A DNA stretch of 64,000 nt from Actinomycetes bacterium (GTDB lineage Bacteria > Actinomycetota > Acidimicrobiia > Acidimicrobiales > SZUA-35). The notes under the pieces are model-generated. The model made no database searches, had not been told where the DNA came from, and saw only the letters and a list, made by a program, of their open reading frames with translations. Positions 8,356 to 17,470 of this stretch are shown here, one piece after another. A program made the translations under genes and the position numbers. Within the stretch, counting starts at the first letter, position 1; the number at the start of each line of letters is the position of its first letter. The stretch lies in contig JAAETV010000002.1 of assembly GCA_024227975.1 (NCBI GenBank), forward strand, positions 1 through 64,000, given 5' to 3'.

Positions 8356-10092
8356 TCATGATCCTCGGTCGGCGCTCGCCGGCGGTATGACATCAACAGG
8401 GTGGCGACGACGACGATATGCCGTCAGCTCCCCCAGATTGCCGATGAACAAGAGGATGGCGGCCGCAGCCAATGAGGCCCCGAAGGCATAGACGCTGACC
8501 GTTATCACCCCGACGAAGCCGAAGAACAAAGCCAGAGCGACGAAGAAGGCAGCCAGCCGGATGGCGGCCGTGAACCGTCGCCTGACCAGCTGCTCCAGCA
8601 CACTGAAGAGGGCGGCCAGCCCTAGCAGGGGTCCGAGCACTCGTATCTCGGACAGCAGGAATGGGGCCGCCACCGACAACATGACGAGGGGGACGCTGAC
8701 CGTAGCCCAGATGGCCAGAATCAGGCCGGTCTCCTTGGGCGGAGCCAGGGGAACAGCGGGATCGGTGAGATGGTCTCGGATTCCCCGACCGCCGATGTCG
8801 CCCCGAAGCAGGCGCCGGCGGAGGTCCTGCAACTCGGTCCGCTGGCGCAGGAGGTGAGTCAGCCGATCCGATTCGAATGAGTGTTCCTCACCCGAGGCCA
8901 CTCGGGCCGAAAGGGCCGACAGCCGTGCCCGCTTGCGGATCTCGGCTTCGAGATGGGCCAGGCTCGCCTCGATATTGTCCAAGCTGATCTGAGGATCGAC
9001 CAGCGAGGGAGGGGTGGTCCCATGCAGTCCGGCGAACCCAACAGGGTCGGCCCACGAGCGTCGGATCTCCCCGTCACGGCTGAACTTGGGGCCAGCGGGG
9101 CCACGCTCACCGTCGAGGGGATCACCGGTATCGAGGCCCCACAACCCGCTGAACCCGCCGAAACAGCTGCGTTGCTCGTCGAGGGGTTCGAGGTCCCATT
9201 GGCCGATCGTGATCCCGTCGCCGGTTGCGGAGTCGACGAAGGGGACACCCAGTGCAGGGCCAAGTCCCCGCTCCTCGTCGTCTTCACCAATACGCAAGGC
9301 CCAGCGCCCCCAGCGACGGATTCTTAACAGCCAGCGCAGGGCAGGGACATCGATCCGGCTCACATAGTCGCCGGGCCGGAAGAACAGGGCGTGGGAGCCG
9401 GCCCCGACGAACAGCACCGGCTGGTCGTTGACCTGCGTGCACTCGGTGTCGTCCCAATGACGCCGGAGGTTCGCTCCCACATGGTCGTGGCTGGATGCAA
9501 CGATCCACACCGGTCGCTGATCGGCTGGATCACAGAAGATCCAGGCCTGCTCCCAGTCAGCCTCGTGGTCGTTGACGCCCCGGTAGCCGCTGCGCCAGTC
9601 GTTCATCACATAGAAGAAGGCATAGTGCAGAACGAGCCAGTCCCCTACTTCGAGCGCCCTCCCGTAGCAGCTGGGCTGGCGGTGGAAGCCGCTGCGATCG
9701 GCCTTGATGGCGGCAGCCACCGTGGTGAGACGGGGAGTCGTCGGTCTGACGACAACACTGGCCAGAAACAGGGCGTCGAGAAAGCGGCCGAAATAGCCGA
9801 CCCGGCCGAGCCGAGGGCCGAGGAGCTTGCCCGCCAACCGCTTGGCTTCTTCCTTGACCACCGAGCGACGGTCATTGTCAGTCACGAACCGGAGGTAGGC
9901 ATCAGAGCCCAGGTGGTGGCTCAGGTGATCAACGGTCACAGTCCCTGGTCCGTGCAGTTCGGTACCGGAGACGATCAGGGAGCTGGCGGCGATGTAGGGC
10001 TCGATGGCGGTGGGGTAGAACAGCTCCCGGGCGTCAAAGCGAAGGATCGGGACGTGGCGGTTCAGAAGCTCGATCTGGTCGATGGGGTCCAC
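8356..10092 (-). CDS. Vps62-like soluble domain with C-terminal membrane helices, function unknown
   Basis: A 578-residue protein. The first about 370 residues contain an aromatic segment and then NDHEADWEQAWIF and VASSHDHVGANLRR, resembling the HEGDWE-type signature of the Vps62 (DUF946-related) family. A charged helical stretch follows (about 380-440), then three or four hydrophobic helices near the C-terminus, predicting a membrane-tethered protein. The start is GTG with GGGAGA 6 nt upstream. No enzymatic function is established for this family as far as I know, and the resemblance is motif-level only. The gene stands alone between the betaine transporter and the BON-LysM gene. Confidence 0.6.
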   Translation of the reverse strand: MDPIDQIELLNRHVPILRFDARELFYPTAIEPYIAASSLIVSGTELHGPGTVTVDHLSHHLGSDAYLRFVTDNDRRSVVKEEAKRLAGKLLGPRLGRVGYFGRFLDALFLASVVVRPTTPRLTTVAAAIKADRSGFHRQPSCYGRALEVGDWLVLHYAFFYVMNDWRSGYRGVNDHEADWEQAWIFCDPADQRPVWIVASSHDHVGANLRRHWDDTECTQVNDQPVLFVGAGSHALFFRPGDYVSRIDVPALRWLLRIRRWGRWALRIGEDDEERGLGPALGVPFVDSATGDGITIGQWDLEPLDEQRSCFGGFSGLWGLDTGDPLDGERGPAGPKFSRDGEIRRSWADPVGFAGLHGTTPPSLVDPQISLDNIEASLAHLEAEIRKRARLSALSARVASGEEHSFESDRLTHLLRQRTELQDLRRRLLRGDIGGRGIRDHLTDPAVPLAPPKETGLILAIWATVSVPLVMLSVAAPFLLSEIRVLGPLLGLAALFSVLEQLVRRRFTAAIRLAAFFVALALFFGFVGVITVSVYAFGASLAAAAILLFIGNLGELTAYRRRRHPVDVIPPASADRGS

Positions 10093-10140
10093 GGGTTCTC
10101 CCTTCTGACGGTTCGTTCGGATCTGGCTTCAAAACGACGA

Positions 10141-10173
10141 GAGGCCGGGCGCCCATCATCGGCACCCGACCTC
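10141..10173 (-). terminator. Intrinsic terminator after the BON-LysM gene
   Basis: On the minus strand GAGGTCGGGTGC pairs with GCGCCCGGCCTC through two G-U pairs. The stem is followed by TCTCGTCGTTTT. It lies 17 nt past the stop at 10190. Confidence 0.6.
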
Positions 10174-10189
10174 ACCGTACTGTCGGGTG

Positions 10190-10756
10190 TCAGTCTCCCG
10201 GGATGCGCAGGACCTGACCGACATAAATCTTGTCCGGATCGCTCAACATCGGCCGGTTGGCCTCGAAGATGACCGGATACTCGGTGGCATCACCCAGATA
10301 CTCCTTGGCAATGGCACTGAGAGTGTCTCCCTTGACCACGACATGCATGGTCGACTCAGCCTTGGCATCGGCCGGGACCTCGATCTCGTCGTGGACCTGG
10401 CCGACCTCCGCCGTGTTGCCAATAGCCAGGATCACGCGCTCCCGGGTCTCTTGGTCAGCGGCAGTACCGCTGACGGTTGCCACCCCATCATCGAAGCGGA
10501 TGTCGAGACCGCTGATGTCGAGCCCAAGCTTGCGGATGTATCCCTCGAGTCCGCGAGCCTTCTTGGACTCCTCCAGCTTCTCGATGCGTTCAGCTCTGGC
10601 CGCCGCATCGCGCCGATCCTTGACCCGCTTGGCCACCTCAGCAGCACGCTCCTCAGATGCAGCCTTCGCCTCTGCCGCCTTCTCTTCCTGCTCTTCCTTG
10701 CTGTCACCGATGCCGATCTTGGCTCCGGCCTCCTTGACGAAATCAAATACGCCCAT
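10190..10756 (-). CDS. kbp: BON and LysM domain protein (Kbp/YgaU-like)
   Basis: A 188-residue protein. The N-terminus MGVFDFVKEAGAKIG is typical of the Kbp (formerly YgaU) family. A strongly charged Ala/Glu/Lys helix follows (about 20-70), then a BON domain (about 75-130) and a C-terminal LysM domain (about 137-186: VVKGDTLSAIAKEYLGD, PDKIYVGQVLRIP). E. coli Kbp is a cytoplasmic potassium-binding protein induced by salt, and that is the best guess here. There is no signal peptide, which agrees with a cytoplasmic location. Symbol by family resemblance. Confidence 0.82.
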   Translation of the reverse strand: MGVFDFVKEAGAKIGIGDSKEEQEEKAAEAKAASEERAAEVAKRVKDRRDAAARAERIEKLEESKKARGLEGYIRKLGLDISGLDIRFDDGVATVSGTAADQETRERVILAIGNTAEVGQVHDEIEVPADAKAESTMHVVVKGDTLSAIAKEYLGDATEYPVIFEANRPMLSDPDKIYVGQVLRIPGD

Positions 10757-10849
10757 TTGTCGCCTACCTTCTGTTGCGGACGTTGGAATCTAGCAGCAGC
10801 ATGGATGGTTGGCCTCGCGACCAGGGGCGATGACCCACGAGCAACAATC

Positions 10850-10966
10850 ATGACCAAGTTCGAGGATGGGGCCACTCGCCGCCAGACCATCAAGCAGTCC
10901 CTGATCCTCAATACCAACGACCACGACCACCTCATGAATCGAGCGGACCTTCATGACCGAAGCTGA
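10850..10966 (+). CDS. Possible 38-residue leader protein before the FAD protein gene
   Basis: An ATG at 10850 opens a 38-codon frame rich in charged residues (MTKFEDGATRRQTIKQS, then an Asn/Asp/His-rich tail). It ends at 10966, overlapping the next gene's start at 10953 by 14 nt. Third codon positions are mostly G or C, as in real genes here. There is no Shine-Dalgarno sequence. It may be a small protein coupled to the FAD protein, or chance. Confidence 0.3.
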   Translation: MTKFEDGATRRQTIKQSLILNTNDHDHLMNRADLHDRS

Positions 10967-12503
10967 CCTCACCCCGGAGCTCATCACTTCACGGCGGTGG
11001 CGCGACGAAGACGTACAGACGGCCCGTCTCCCCATCGTCGACGTCCCCTTCGTCACCGTCGGCGGCGGTCTCGGCTCGTTCGCCATGACCGACGTGTTGC
11101 GCATCGCGGGAATCCCATCGTCGGCCATCCGGGTACTGACCACCATCGACCGGCCCGAGCAGACCTATCAGTTCCTGGCCGAAAACTCCCAGATCAGTTC
11201 GGAAGAGCGGATCCGCTCCGATTCATCATCAACCATGGGCAATATCTGGGGGTTCCCCAGCTACGGCCTCCGTGAGGCAGCAGCAGCCGAAGGCCTGAAG
11301 GCCAAGTTGAAGCCACTGGCCAATATCCTGGTGGAGCCGGTCGCTGCCGACTTCTACACCCCCCTAGCAGGTCAGATCTATGAGTCGGTGGCCCGAGAGG
11401 TCAACCGCATTGGCTGGAACTCGATGACGGTCAAGGGTGTGGTCCGGATGGTGCGGGCTCGTCATGGTGGCGGCTACTTCTCGGTGCTCACCCCACCGAG
11501 GGGCACTCCGCCCCCTGAGGGATCGGGCCCGACCAAGCGGGTCGTCTACCGGTCGAGCCATGTCCATATCTCCGTCGGCTATCCGGGGGTCAAGTTCCTC
11601 CCCGATCTCCAGCAGTACCGCCAGGACAACAATGACTTCAGCCGGGTGGTCAATGCCTACGAGCCCCACGACTACGTCTACGAAGAACTCTTGCGCCGCC
11701 CCAGCACGGTCATGGTCCGCGGCTCCGGCATTGTCGCCTGCCGCATCCTGGCCAGGTTGCTTGCTGATCGGGAGCAGCACGGAGCCCAGACGACGATCCT
11801 CCACCTCTTCCGCAACTATGTCGACGGGCCCCAGGGCGACAGCGCCAAGTTCCGTCGGGCTGGAGGGAACGGGTTTGCCTACCAGGGCTTCGACTTCCCC
11901 AAGGCGGCCTGGGGTGGTCAGCTCAAAGGGCAGCTGGCAGAACTCGAAGGCCAGGAGCGGGCCGATCTGATCGACGTCATGGGGGGCACGAACACACCCT
12001 TCCGTCAGGAGTGGGAGGACCTGATGGACCGGGGCCGCCACGGTGGCTACTACCAGCAGTGGATCGGGCAAGTCTCCTCGGTCGAGCCAGGTCCCAACCA
12101 GACGATCACCACCACCCTCGTCGACCCAGAGCAACGTTCGACCCAGCTAGGAGCAAACTTCATCATCGACGCCACCGGGCTCGAGTCAGACATCTCCGAG
12201 CATCGTCTGCTGGCCGACCTCCTCTCCCATGGGGGCGCAGCTCGCAACCCACACGGCCGGCTCGACGTGGAGCCGACATTCGAGATCCGCGGTACCCGCA
12301 ACGACCCGGGGCGGATGTACGCCTCAGGCTCGATCACCCTCGGCGGCTACTACGCCAGCGTCGACTCATTCCTCGGTCTCCAGTACGCCGCCATCGCCAT
12401 CGCCGATGATCTAGCGGCCGCCGGATTCGGAAAGCGGATCAGCATCGGACGCTCGATCAAGGAGTGGACCCGCTGGGCCAGAAATCGGCCGATCCCAGCC
12501 TAG
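10953..12503 (+). CDS. FAD/NAD(P)-binding Rossmann-fold protein, uncharacterised
   Basis: 516 residues. The N-terminus has a dinucleotide-binding strand-turn-helix (VTVGGGLGSFAMTDVL) at about 31-46. A second such element is at VMVRGSGIVACRILARLL in the middle, and FIIDATGLESD follows, the ATG motif typical of two-dinucleotide-binding flavoproteins. The C-terminus (GRMYASGSITLGGYYASVDSFLGLQ) resembles the final FAD-contact segment. It is therefore probably a flavoprotein oxidoreductase or a redox-sensing protein; the substrate is unknown. It is the first long gene of a plus-strand cluster that continues with a membrane protein, a kinase homologue and an FHA protein, which suggests a link between redox state and phospho-signalling. 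Confidence 0.75.
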   Translation: MTEADLTPELITSRRWRDEDVQTARLPIVDVPFVTVGGGLGSFAMTDVLRIAGIPSSAIRVLTTIDRPEQTYQFLAENSQISSEERIRSDSSSTMGNIWGFPSYGLREAAAAEGLKAKLKPLANILVEPVAADFYTPLAGQIYESVAREVNRIGWNSMTVKGVVRMVRARHGGGYFSVLTPPRGTPPPEGSGPTKRVVYRSSHVHISVGYPGVKFLPDLQQYRQDNNDFSRVVNAYEPHDYVYEELLRRPSTVMVRGSGIVACRILARLLADREQHGAQTTILHLFRNYVDGPQGDSAKFRRAGGNGFAYQGFDFPKAAWGGQLKGQLAELEGQERADLIDVMGGTNTPFRQEWEDLMDRGRHGGYYQQWIGQVSSVEPGPNQTITTTLVDPEQRSTQLGANFIIDATGLESDISEHRLLADLLSHGGAARNPHGRLDVEPTFEIRGTRNDPGRMYASGSITLGGYYASVDSFLGLQYAAIAIADDLAAAGFGKRISIGRSIKEWTRWARNRPIPA

Positions 12504-12596
12504 GAGACCCATCAGGACAGCCTTGCGGCGGTCAAAGCTGTCCCCTGCGGCTAGTCTCGCCCCTGGTAGCACAAGGAAACGACGAGCGCGGATCGA

Positions 12597-13025
12597 ATGA
12601 CCCTGACCCTGGTAGGACGAATCCAAACCAGAATCTTCCTGCTGGCGACCGTCGGCGTCATTTGGACTCTCATGGTCGTACCCATCCTTCCTAGATCCGG
12701 GACCAGCCTGGGGTCGGTCTACGGGACCACCCTGTTGACCCTCCTGGTGGCTGGTGTGGTCGGTGTCGCTTGGGAACTGCTCTACCACTTCATCCAGCAG
12801 TACCGGTGGGAGAAGGACTGGCCCATCTTGTTCGGCCTTCTGCTTGGAATACCCGAGGGTGTTGTGGCCTACGGGATCTTGCGAGCCGTCCTCGATCCGG
12901 CTTCCGGTCCCCTCACCTTCATCCTCCACTTCTGCACCACCTGGGTCCTGGTCTGGATGGTGGCCGTTGGCCCTTTCCGGGTGGTGTTGTTGCGATGGAG
13001 ATTCAACGGGGGGCGAATCGTTTGA
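12597..13025 (+). CDS. Small integral membrane protein, four predicted helices
   Basis: 142 residues with four hydrophobic segments (about 13-30, 40-60, 75-95 and 107-128), basic residues in the second loop and at the C-terminus, and no recognised family. It lies 93 bp after the FAD protein and 31 bp before the kinase homologue on the same strand. It may supply the membrane anchor that the soluble kinase homologue lacks. No Shine-Dalgarno sequence is obvious before the ATG. Confidence 0.65.
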   Translation: MTLTLVGRIQTRIFLLATVGVIWTLMVVPILPRSGTSLGSVYGTTLLTLLVAGVVGVAWELLYHFIQQYRWEKDWPILFGLLLGIPEGVVAYGILRAVLDPASGPLTFILHFCTTWVLVWMVAVGPFRVVLLRWRFNGGRIV

Positions 13026-13056
13026 GTGGGCACCACCCTCCGAGAGGTTCCTACTG

Positions 13057-13878
13057 ATGGACGGTGTCGGCGACTACGAGTTCATCCATCTGCTCGGCGA
13101 AGGGAGCCATGGTTCGTTTTGGCTGGCCCGCTGCCCCCAGCGATTGAACCTCGGGCTCGACTATGTAGCGGTCAAAACCCTGTCGCACCATGGGGGCGAC
13201 GCTGACTTCGAGATGTTGTCGGAGGAGCTGCTCCGCTACAGCGCCGTTGCCTCCCCCCGACTCGTCCAACTCTACGATGTAGGCCTACAAGGAGACCTGC
13301 TCTACTACTCTGGTGAGTACTTCCCCGATGGCTCCCTGGCCCAACCGGCCCGGCCCTTCACCCGAGCCTCGGTCCTGTTGGCCATCGCCGACGCAGCCTT
13401 CGCCGCCCACGCCCTCCACGACGCCGGGATCGCCCACCGCTCCATCCGGCCGGGCAACATCATGATCGACGGGACCATGGCCAAGCTGGGCGACATCGCG
13501 TTGTCAGCAGTGCTCAAACCGGGCCAGACCGTGACCGGCCTCGATCAGGTCGGGGCCATCGAATACCTGGCACCCGAGCTCATCCAGGGTGAGGCCGCCT
13601 CCCGAGCCAGCGACATCTGGGCCCTCGGAGCAACCATGCACCGGGTGCTGACGGGCCGGCCCATCTACCCCTACGTACCGGACGGGTCATCACTCGAAGC
13701 CCTCCGCTACATCCTGAGCCAGCAACCGACGCTCAACGAGCTCCTCCGGGAGGAGGAACATCTGGTCGTGGGCAAGACCCTGTCGGCCGACCCTGCTGAT
13801 CGGCCGCTCACGGCCATGGATTTCGCCGAGATGGTGTCGGATGTGGCCCATCGTTACGCAGCAGCAGAGCCATCATGA
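13057..13878 (+). CDS. Ser/Thr protein kinase homologue, predicted pseudokinase
   Basis: 273 residues, essentially a bare kinase domain. The glycine loop GEGSHG (14-19), the VAVK lysine (K40), the Asn of the catalytic loop (N134), the metal-binding Asp of DFG (D146, here D-I-A) and APE (172-174) are all present. The catalytic loop reads H-R-S-I-R-P-G-N instead of H-R-D-L-K-P-x-N, so the proton-accepting Asp and the Lys are missing. ATP binding looks possible, while phosphotransfer should be weak or absent. GAGAGG lies 9 nt before the ATG. The stop overlaps the FHA gene start (ATGA), so the two products are probably partners, with the kinase homologue acting as scaffold or switch. Confidence 0.82.
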   Translation: MDGVGDYEFIHLLGEGSHGSFWLARCPQRLNLGLDYVAVKTLSHHGGDADFEMLSEELLRYSAVASPRLVQLYDVGLQGDLLYYSGEYFPDGSLAQPARPFTRASVLLAIADAAFAAHALHDAGIAHRSIRPGNIMIDGTMAKLGDIALSAVLKPGQTVTGLDQVGAIEYLAPELIQGEAASRASDIWALGATMHRVLTGRPIYPYVPDGSSLEALRYILSQQPTLNELLREEEHLVVGKTLSADPADRPLTAMDFAEMVSDVAHRYAAAEPS

Positions 13879-15053
13879 CCAACTTCGACGCCACCCCGGG
13901 TGGCATCCACCGCGGTCTTGGGATCGTGGCCCGCTGGCCTGGCATGGTCATCGTGATACCCAGTGACCCAGCCCAAGACAAGACGGCGGAAGAGATCCTG
14001 GGGTCCCTCGGGCCGGAACCGACATCAGCCGAAGTGTCCCGCGTCATCCAGAACGCCATCGACACCGGTCAACTCCGCACGGCCGGCTATCTGATCATGG
14101 CCCCCGGCGGGCCGCTGGCCATGCTCAGCGGCCCTGTCGAAGTCCTGGCCGACGGAAACGCGGTATTGTCGGGAGCGGCGGGTCCAGTCGAACAGCGAAT
14201 CCCAGCGACCGAGCGGATCACCCTGCGAGCAGCCAACCTCGCCAAGGCAACCGAACCGGCGGCCCCCTTCGACCTGCGAAGAGGGATAGCTCCCGGAGCC
14301 GGCATCACCTTGGGCTATGTCGAAGCGGCAACGAACACCCGGCCGGCCACCCCCCCTCGCCCTGACCATGTCCGTCCGGAGGCCAGTTCCGCTCCAGTGG
14401 CCCAGCCCGAGGTCGCCGTCCCCTTCCGCTCCCAGCCCTTGTTCGACCAAGACATCATGGTCCCGGTCCGTGATCCCCTGCCCGTTGCCACCTACCAGCA
14501 GGTCGACGAGGCGCCGCACGGTGCCCCGTCTCTGGAGGGCTACGCCGACGAACCTCGAGCCGACCTCGGCTCGAACCTGGGGCTCGGCGAGGCCATGGTC
14601 CACGGCATCTTGTGCTCACGCAGCCACTTCAACAACCCCAGTGCCTCCTACTGCATGGTCTGCGGGATCTCCATGGTCCATCTGACTCATGATCTGGTCC
14701 CGGGTCCCAGGCCGACCCTCGGCTACGTCGTGTTCGACGACGGGTCGACGTTCGGTCTCGACCGCAGCTACCTGGTCGGCCGCGAACCCGGAAACACGGG
14801 CGACACCAACACGGCCCCGCTGTCCATCCAGGACAACAACGAGACCCTTTCGCGCCGTCATGCCGAGATACGGCTCGTGGATTGGACAGTCACCCTGGTA
14901 GATCTGGGGTCGACCAATGGGTCGTTCATCTGGGATATCGCAAACGAGTGTTGGAACCAGCTAGCCGCGGAACGGCCAGTACAGCTGGTTCCCGGTGACA
15001 CCATTGCCCTGGGCCGCCGTACCTTCGTGTTCGAGAGCGTCACCGGCCTCTGA
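13875..15053 (+). CDS. FHA-domain protein with a zinc-ribbon-like motif
   Basis: 392 residues. The first about 150 form an uncharacterised domain that also contains GLGIVARWPGMVIV. A Pro/Ala-rich linker follows (about 153-235). A Cys/His knuckle comes next (C247, H251, C260, C263), likely binding zinc. The C-terminal FHA domain spans about 285-390 with VGRE (301-304), SRRH (326-329) and GSTNGSF (345-351), all residues needed for phosphothreonine binding being present. It overlaps the kinase homologue by 4 nt. It should read phosphothreonine on a partner; since the neighbouring kinase looks inactive, the phosphorylating enzyme may be encoded elsewhere. Confidence 0.82.
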   Translation: MTNFDATPGGIHRGLGIVARWPGMVIVIPSDPAQDKTAEEILGSLGPEPTSAEVSRVIQNAIDTGQLRTAGYLIMAPGGPLAMLSGPVEVLADGNAVLSGAAGPVEQRIPATERITLRAANLAKATEPAAPFDLRRGIAPGAGITLGYVEAATNTRPATPPRPDHVRPEASSAPVAQPEVAVPFRSQPLFDQDIMVPVRDPLPVATYQQVDEAPHGAPSLEGYADEPRADLGSNLGLGEAMVHGILCSRSHFNNPSASYCMVCGISMVHLTHDLVPGPRPTLGYVVFDDGSTFGLDRSYLVGREPGNTGDTNTAPLSIQDNNETLSRRHAEIRLVDWTVTLVDLGSTNGSFIWDIANECWNQLAAERPVQLVPGDTIALGRRTFVFESVTGL

Positions 15054-15222
15054 GCACCCCAGATCTCCTGGTTTCCGGACCCTCCGTAGGTCTTGCGACC
15101 CTCTCCCGGTTCGGCGTGGGTTCATCTACCCAAGCGGGTCTGCCTGAGCAGCCCATTGGCCACCCGTCACAATCGGGTTAGACCAAAGGGCCGTCGACGG
15201 TCCCAAGCCAGCGGAGAGAGCA

Positions 15223-17412
15223 GTGCGGAATCGAATACCAGGTAGCCATCGACCAATCTTGGCCATGATCATCGTCGTCATGGGGCTGGCGGGACTGCTG
15301 CCCACCGCAGTCGGGGCCGAGATCAACCCGAGCGGAGAGGTCACGTGGGGTGTGTACGAAATCGATACCAGCACCGAGAGCGACCGCATCGAGAATCTCG
15401 TCTTCGCCATCGAGCAGATCGGGAACACGGTCTATGTCGGAGGCAAGTTCCTCGAAGCGCGACCTTCGGCCAGCGGAACACCGGTAGCCCGCCCTTATCT
15501 CGCCGCCTTCGATGCCACCAGCGGTGATCTCATTACCAGCTTCACTCCCGCTGTGGAGTCAGCGGTGTACTCCCTGGAGGCATCACCCGACGGGTCGCGC
15601 CTCTTCGTCGGGGGTGAGTTCCGGTCGGTCAACGGAGATACCAATGCCCACGGTCTTGCCGCCCTCGATCCGGCTACGGGAGCCGTCGACACCAGCTGGC
15701 AGGCCAAGGTGTCCAACACCTCAGGGGCCAGGCCCATCGTCTACAGCCTGACCACCAGCGGTGGGCAGCTCTACGCCTCCGGCCGCTTCGATCAGGTCGG
15801 CGGGGGCAACCAAGCCCTACACCAAACCGACAAGGTGGCCCGGGTCTCAGTGGCCGACGGCACCGTCGACACCGGCTTCGCCACCACCATCACCGGCGGA
15901 GCAGTGTGGGGGGTAGCCGCCGCTCCTGACGGCTCCAAGGTCTACCTGGCCGGTCACCAAGACACGGTTGACGGCGACGATGCCGGGGCTGACTACGCCG
16001 TGCTCGATTCAACCGGCACCCTGATCCCCTCCTTCAGCGACCATGGGGGTAACAGCTCGAGCCGTTCCCGCTGGTACGGCCAAGATGTGGTTGCCGTCGG
16101 CGATCTGGTCTTCTGGGCCGGCAGTGAGCACATCGTGCGGGTATTCTCCGCCAGCGACGGATCATTGATCAGGGAGCACAGCACCGACCGAGGGGGCGAC
16201 TTCCAGGATCTCGAGGTCGTTGGCGACCGGGTCTACGGAAGCTGCCATTGCTACACCAACCATTATGCCGACTTCGACTGGTGGGCGAGGGGGGCTGTCG
16301 TCCCGTCCGATGTTCTGGTCACAGACATCCAGTATGTTGCCGCCTATTCTGCTGTGACCGGAGCCTACCTGCCCTCGTTCACCCTCGACGCCAGCGCAAC
16401 CAAGTCCGGTGTGTGGGCCCTCCACGGAGACGACAACGGCTGCCTATGGGTAGGGGGCGACATCAGCCGCATCACCACAGTGGCCGGAGGGAACCGGGCG
16501 GCTGGAGGATTCGCCAAGTTCTGCGAGGACAACGGTGGTGTTGACAGTCAGGCCCCGGTGGCGCCAGCCAACCTGGTCCAAACCAGAGCTGAGGACCACA
16601 AGATCGTGATCCGTTGGGACCGCGCCAGCGACAATGTCGGTGTTGACCACTACGAGATCAGCCGAGACGGAACCGTCATCGCCACCAAGGCCGACAGTGG
16701 TTCAGGCCTCTACTGGTTCACTGATGTGTCACTGAGTGTTGGCACCGAGTACCAGTACGAGGTGGTCGCCGTCGATGGGGTCGGCAATCGCAGCGCAGCT
16801 GCCACTCTCAGCGCCGCAACCACGGGGGCGGTACCGCAGGACGACACCGAAGCCCCGAGCACCCCTTCGAATCTGACCCAGACCAGAGCCGAGAACTACA
16901 AGATCGTGATCCGTTGGGACCGCGCCAGTGACAATGTCGGCATCGACCACTACGAGATCAGCCGAGACGGAACGGTCATCGCCACCAAGGCCGGCAGTGG
17001 TTCAGGCCTCTACTGGTACACCGACAATGGCTTGACCCCAGCTACCAACTATCTCTATGAGGTAACCGCGGTCGACGCTTCAGGCAACCGCAGCGCCCCA
17101 GCAACACTTGGTGCCGGCACTGCTGGAGCCTCCACCGGGACCGCCCCGGATGCCCCCACCGGCCTGCGCTCGACCCTGCAGACCAGGGAACGGATCGTGC
17201 TCAACTGGGTGGCCTCACCTGGTGCCGCCAACTACGTTGTGCAACGCGATGGAGGGGCGGGCTATGTCGATGTCGGCACTCCAGGCGGGGTCTGGTTCAC
17301 CGACCGGAACCTCCAGGCTGGCGTAACGTTCACCTACCGTGTGGTTGCTGTCGACGGGGCAGGACTGTCCTCGGTTCCCAGCAGCGAGCTGATCGTAGCC
17401 ACCCTCCCTTGA
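15223..17412 (+). CDS. Secreted propeller-like protein with three fibronectin type III domains
   Basis: 729 residues from a GTG with GGAGAG just upstream. A signal peptide (cleavage likely after TAVGA, about residue 32) is followed by a repetitive region (about 45-430) with recurring VYVGGKF, LFVGGEF and LYASGRF blocks, typical of beta-propeller delta-60 repeat proteins. Three Fn3 domains then occupy about 445-729, each with the pattern DNVG-DHYEISRDG or its equivalent. There is no LPxTG motif or C-terminal anchor, so the protein is probably secreted. The 168-bp gap upstream has no gene. Adhesion or polymer binding is a guess only. Confidence 0.75.
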   Translation: MRNRIPGSHRPILAMIIVVMGLAGLLPTAVGAEINPSGEVTWGVYEIDTSTESDRIENLVFAIEQIGNTVYVGGKFLEARPSASGTPVARPYLAAFDATSGDLITSFTPAVESAVYSLEASPDGSRLFVGGEFRSVNGDTNAHGLAALDPATGAVDTSWQAKVSNTSGARPIVYSLTTSGGQLYASGRFDQVGGGNQALHQTDKVARVSVADGTVDTGFATTITGGAVWGVAAAPDGSKVYLAGHQDTVDGDDAGADYAVLDSTGTLIPSFSDHGGNSSSRSRWYGQDVVAVGDLVFWAGSEHIVRVFSASDGSLIREHSTDRGGDFQDLEVVGDRVYGSCHCYTNHYADFDWWARGAVVPSDVLVTDIQYVAAYSAVTGAYLPSFTLDASATKSGVWALHGDDNGCLWVGGDISRITTVAGGNRAAGGFAKFCEDNGGVDSQAPVAPANLVQTRAEDHKIVIRWDRASDNVGVDHYEISRDGTVIATKADSGSGLYWFTDVSLSVGTEYQYEVVAVDGVGNRSAAATLSAATTGAVPQDDTEAPSTPSNLTQTRAENYKIVIRWDRASDNVGIDHYEISRDGTVIATKAGSGSGLYWYTDNGLTPATNYLYEVTAVDASGNRSAPATLGAGTAGASTGTAPDAPTGLRSTLQTRERIVLNWVASPGAANYVVQRDGGAGYVDVGTPGGVWFTDRNLQAGVTFTYRVVAVDGAGLSSVPSSELIVATLP
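16579..17016 (+). repeat. Near-identical 300-bp tandem duplication inside the Fn3 region
   Basis: 16579-16716 and 16879-17016 align with very few differences at an offset of exactly 300 bp (100 codons), one Fn3 domain per unit. Low synonymous divergence indicates a recent duplication or ongoing gene conversion. The third Fn3 copy is much more diverged. Confidence 0.85.
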
Positions 17413-17470
17413 GCCAGGACTTGGGCCAACGGCTGGAGTGTCAGGGCCAACCGAAACTAGGTTCGCCTGG

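Noticed and set aside
8172..8390. 72-codon plus-strand frame upstream of the betaine ATPase gene
   Set aside because: Arg-rich, overlaps the end of the neighbouring gene, no motif.
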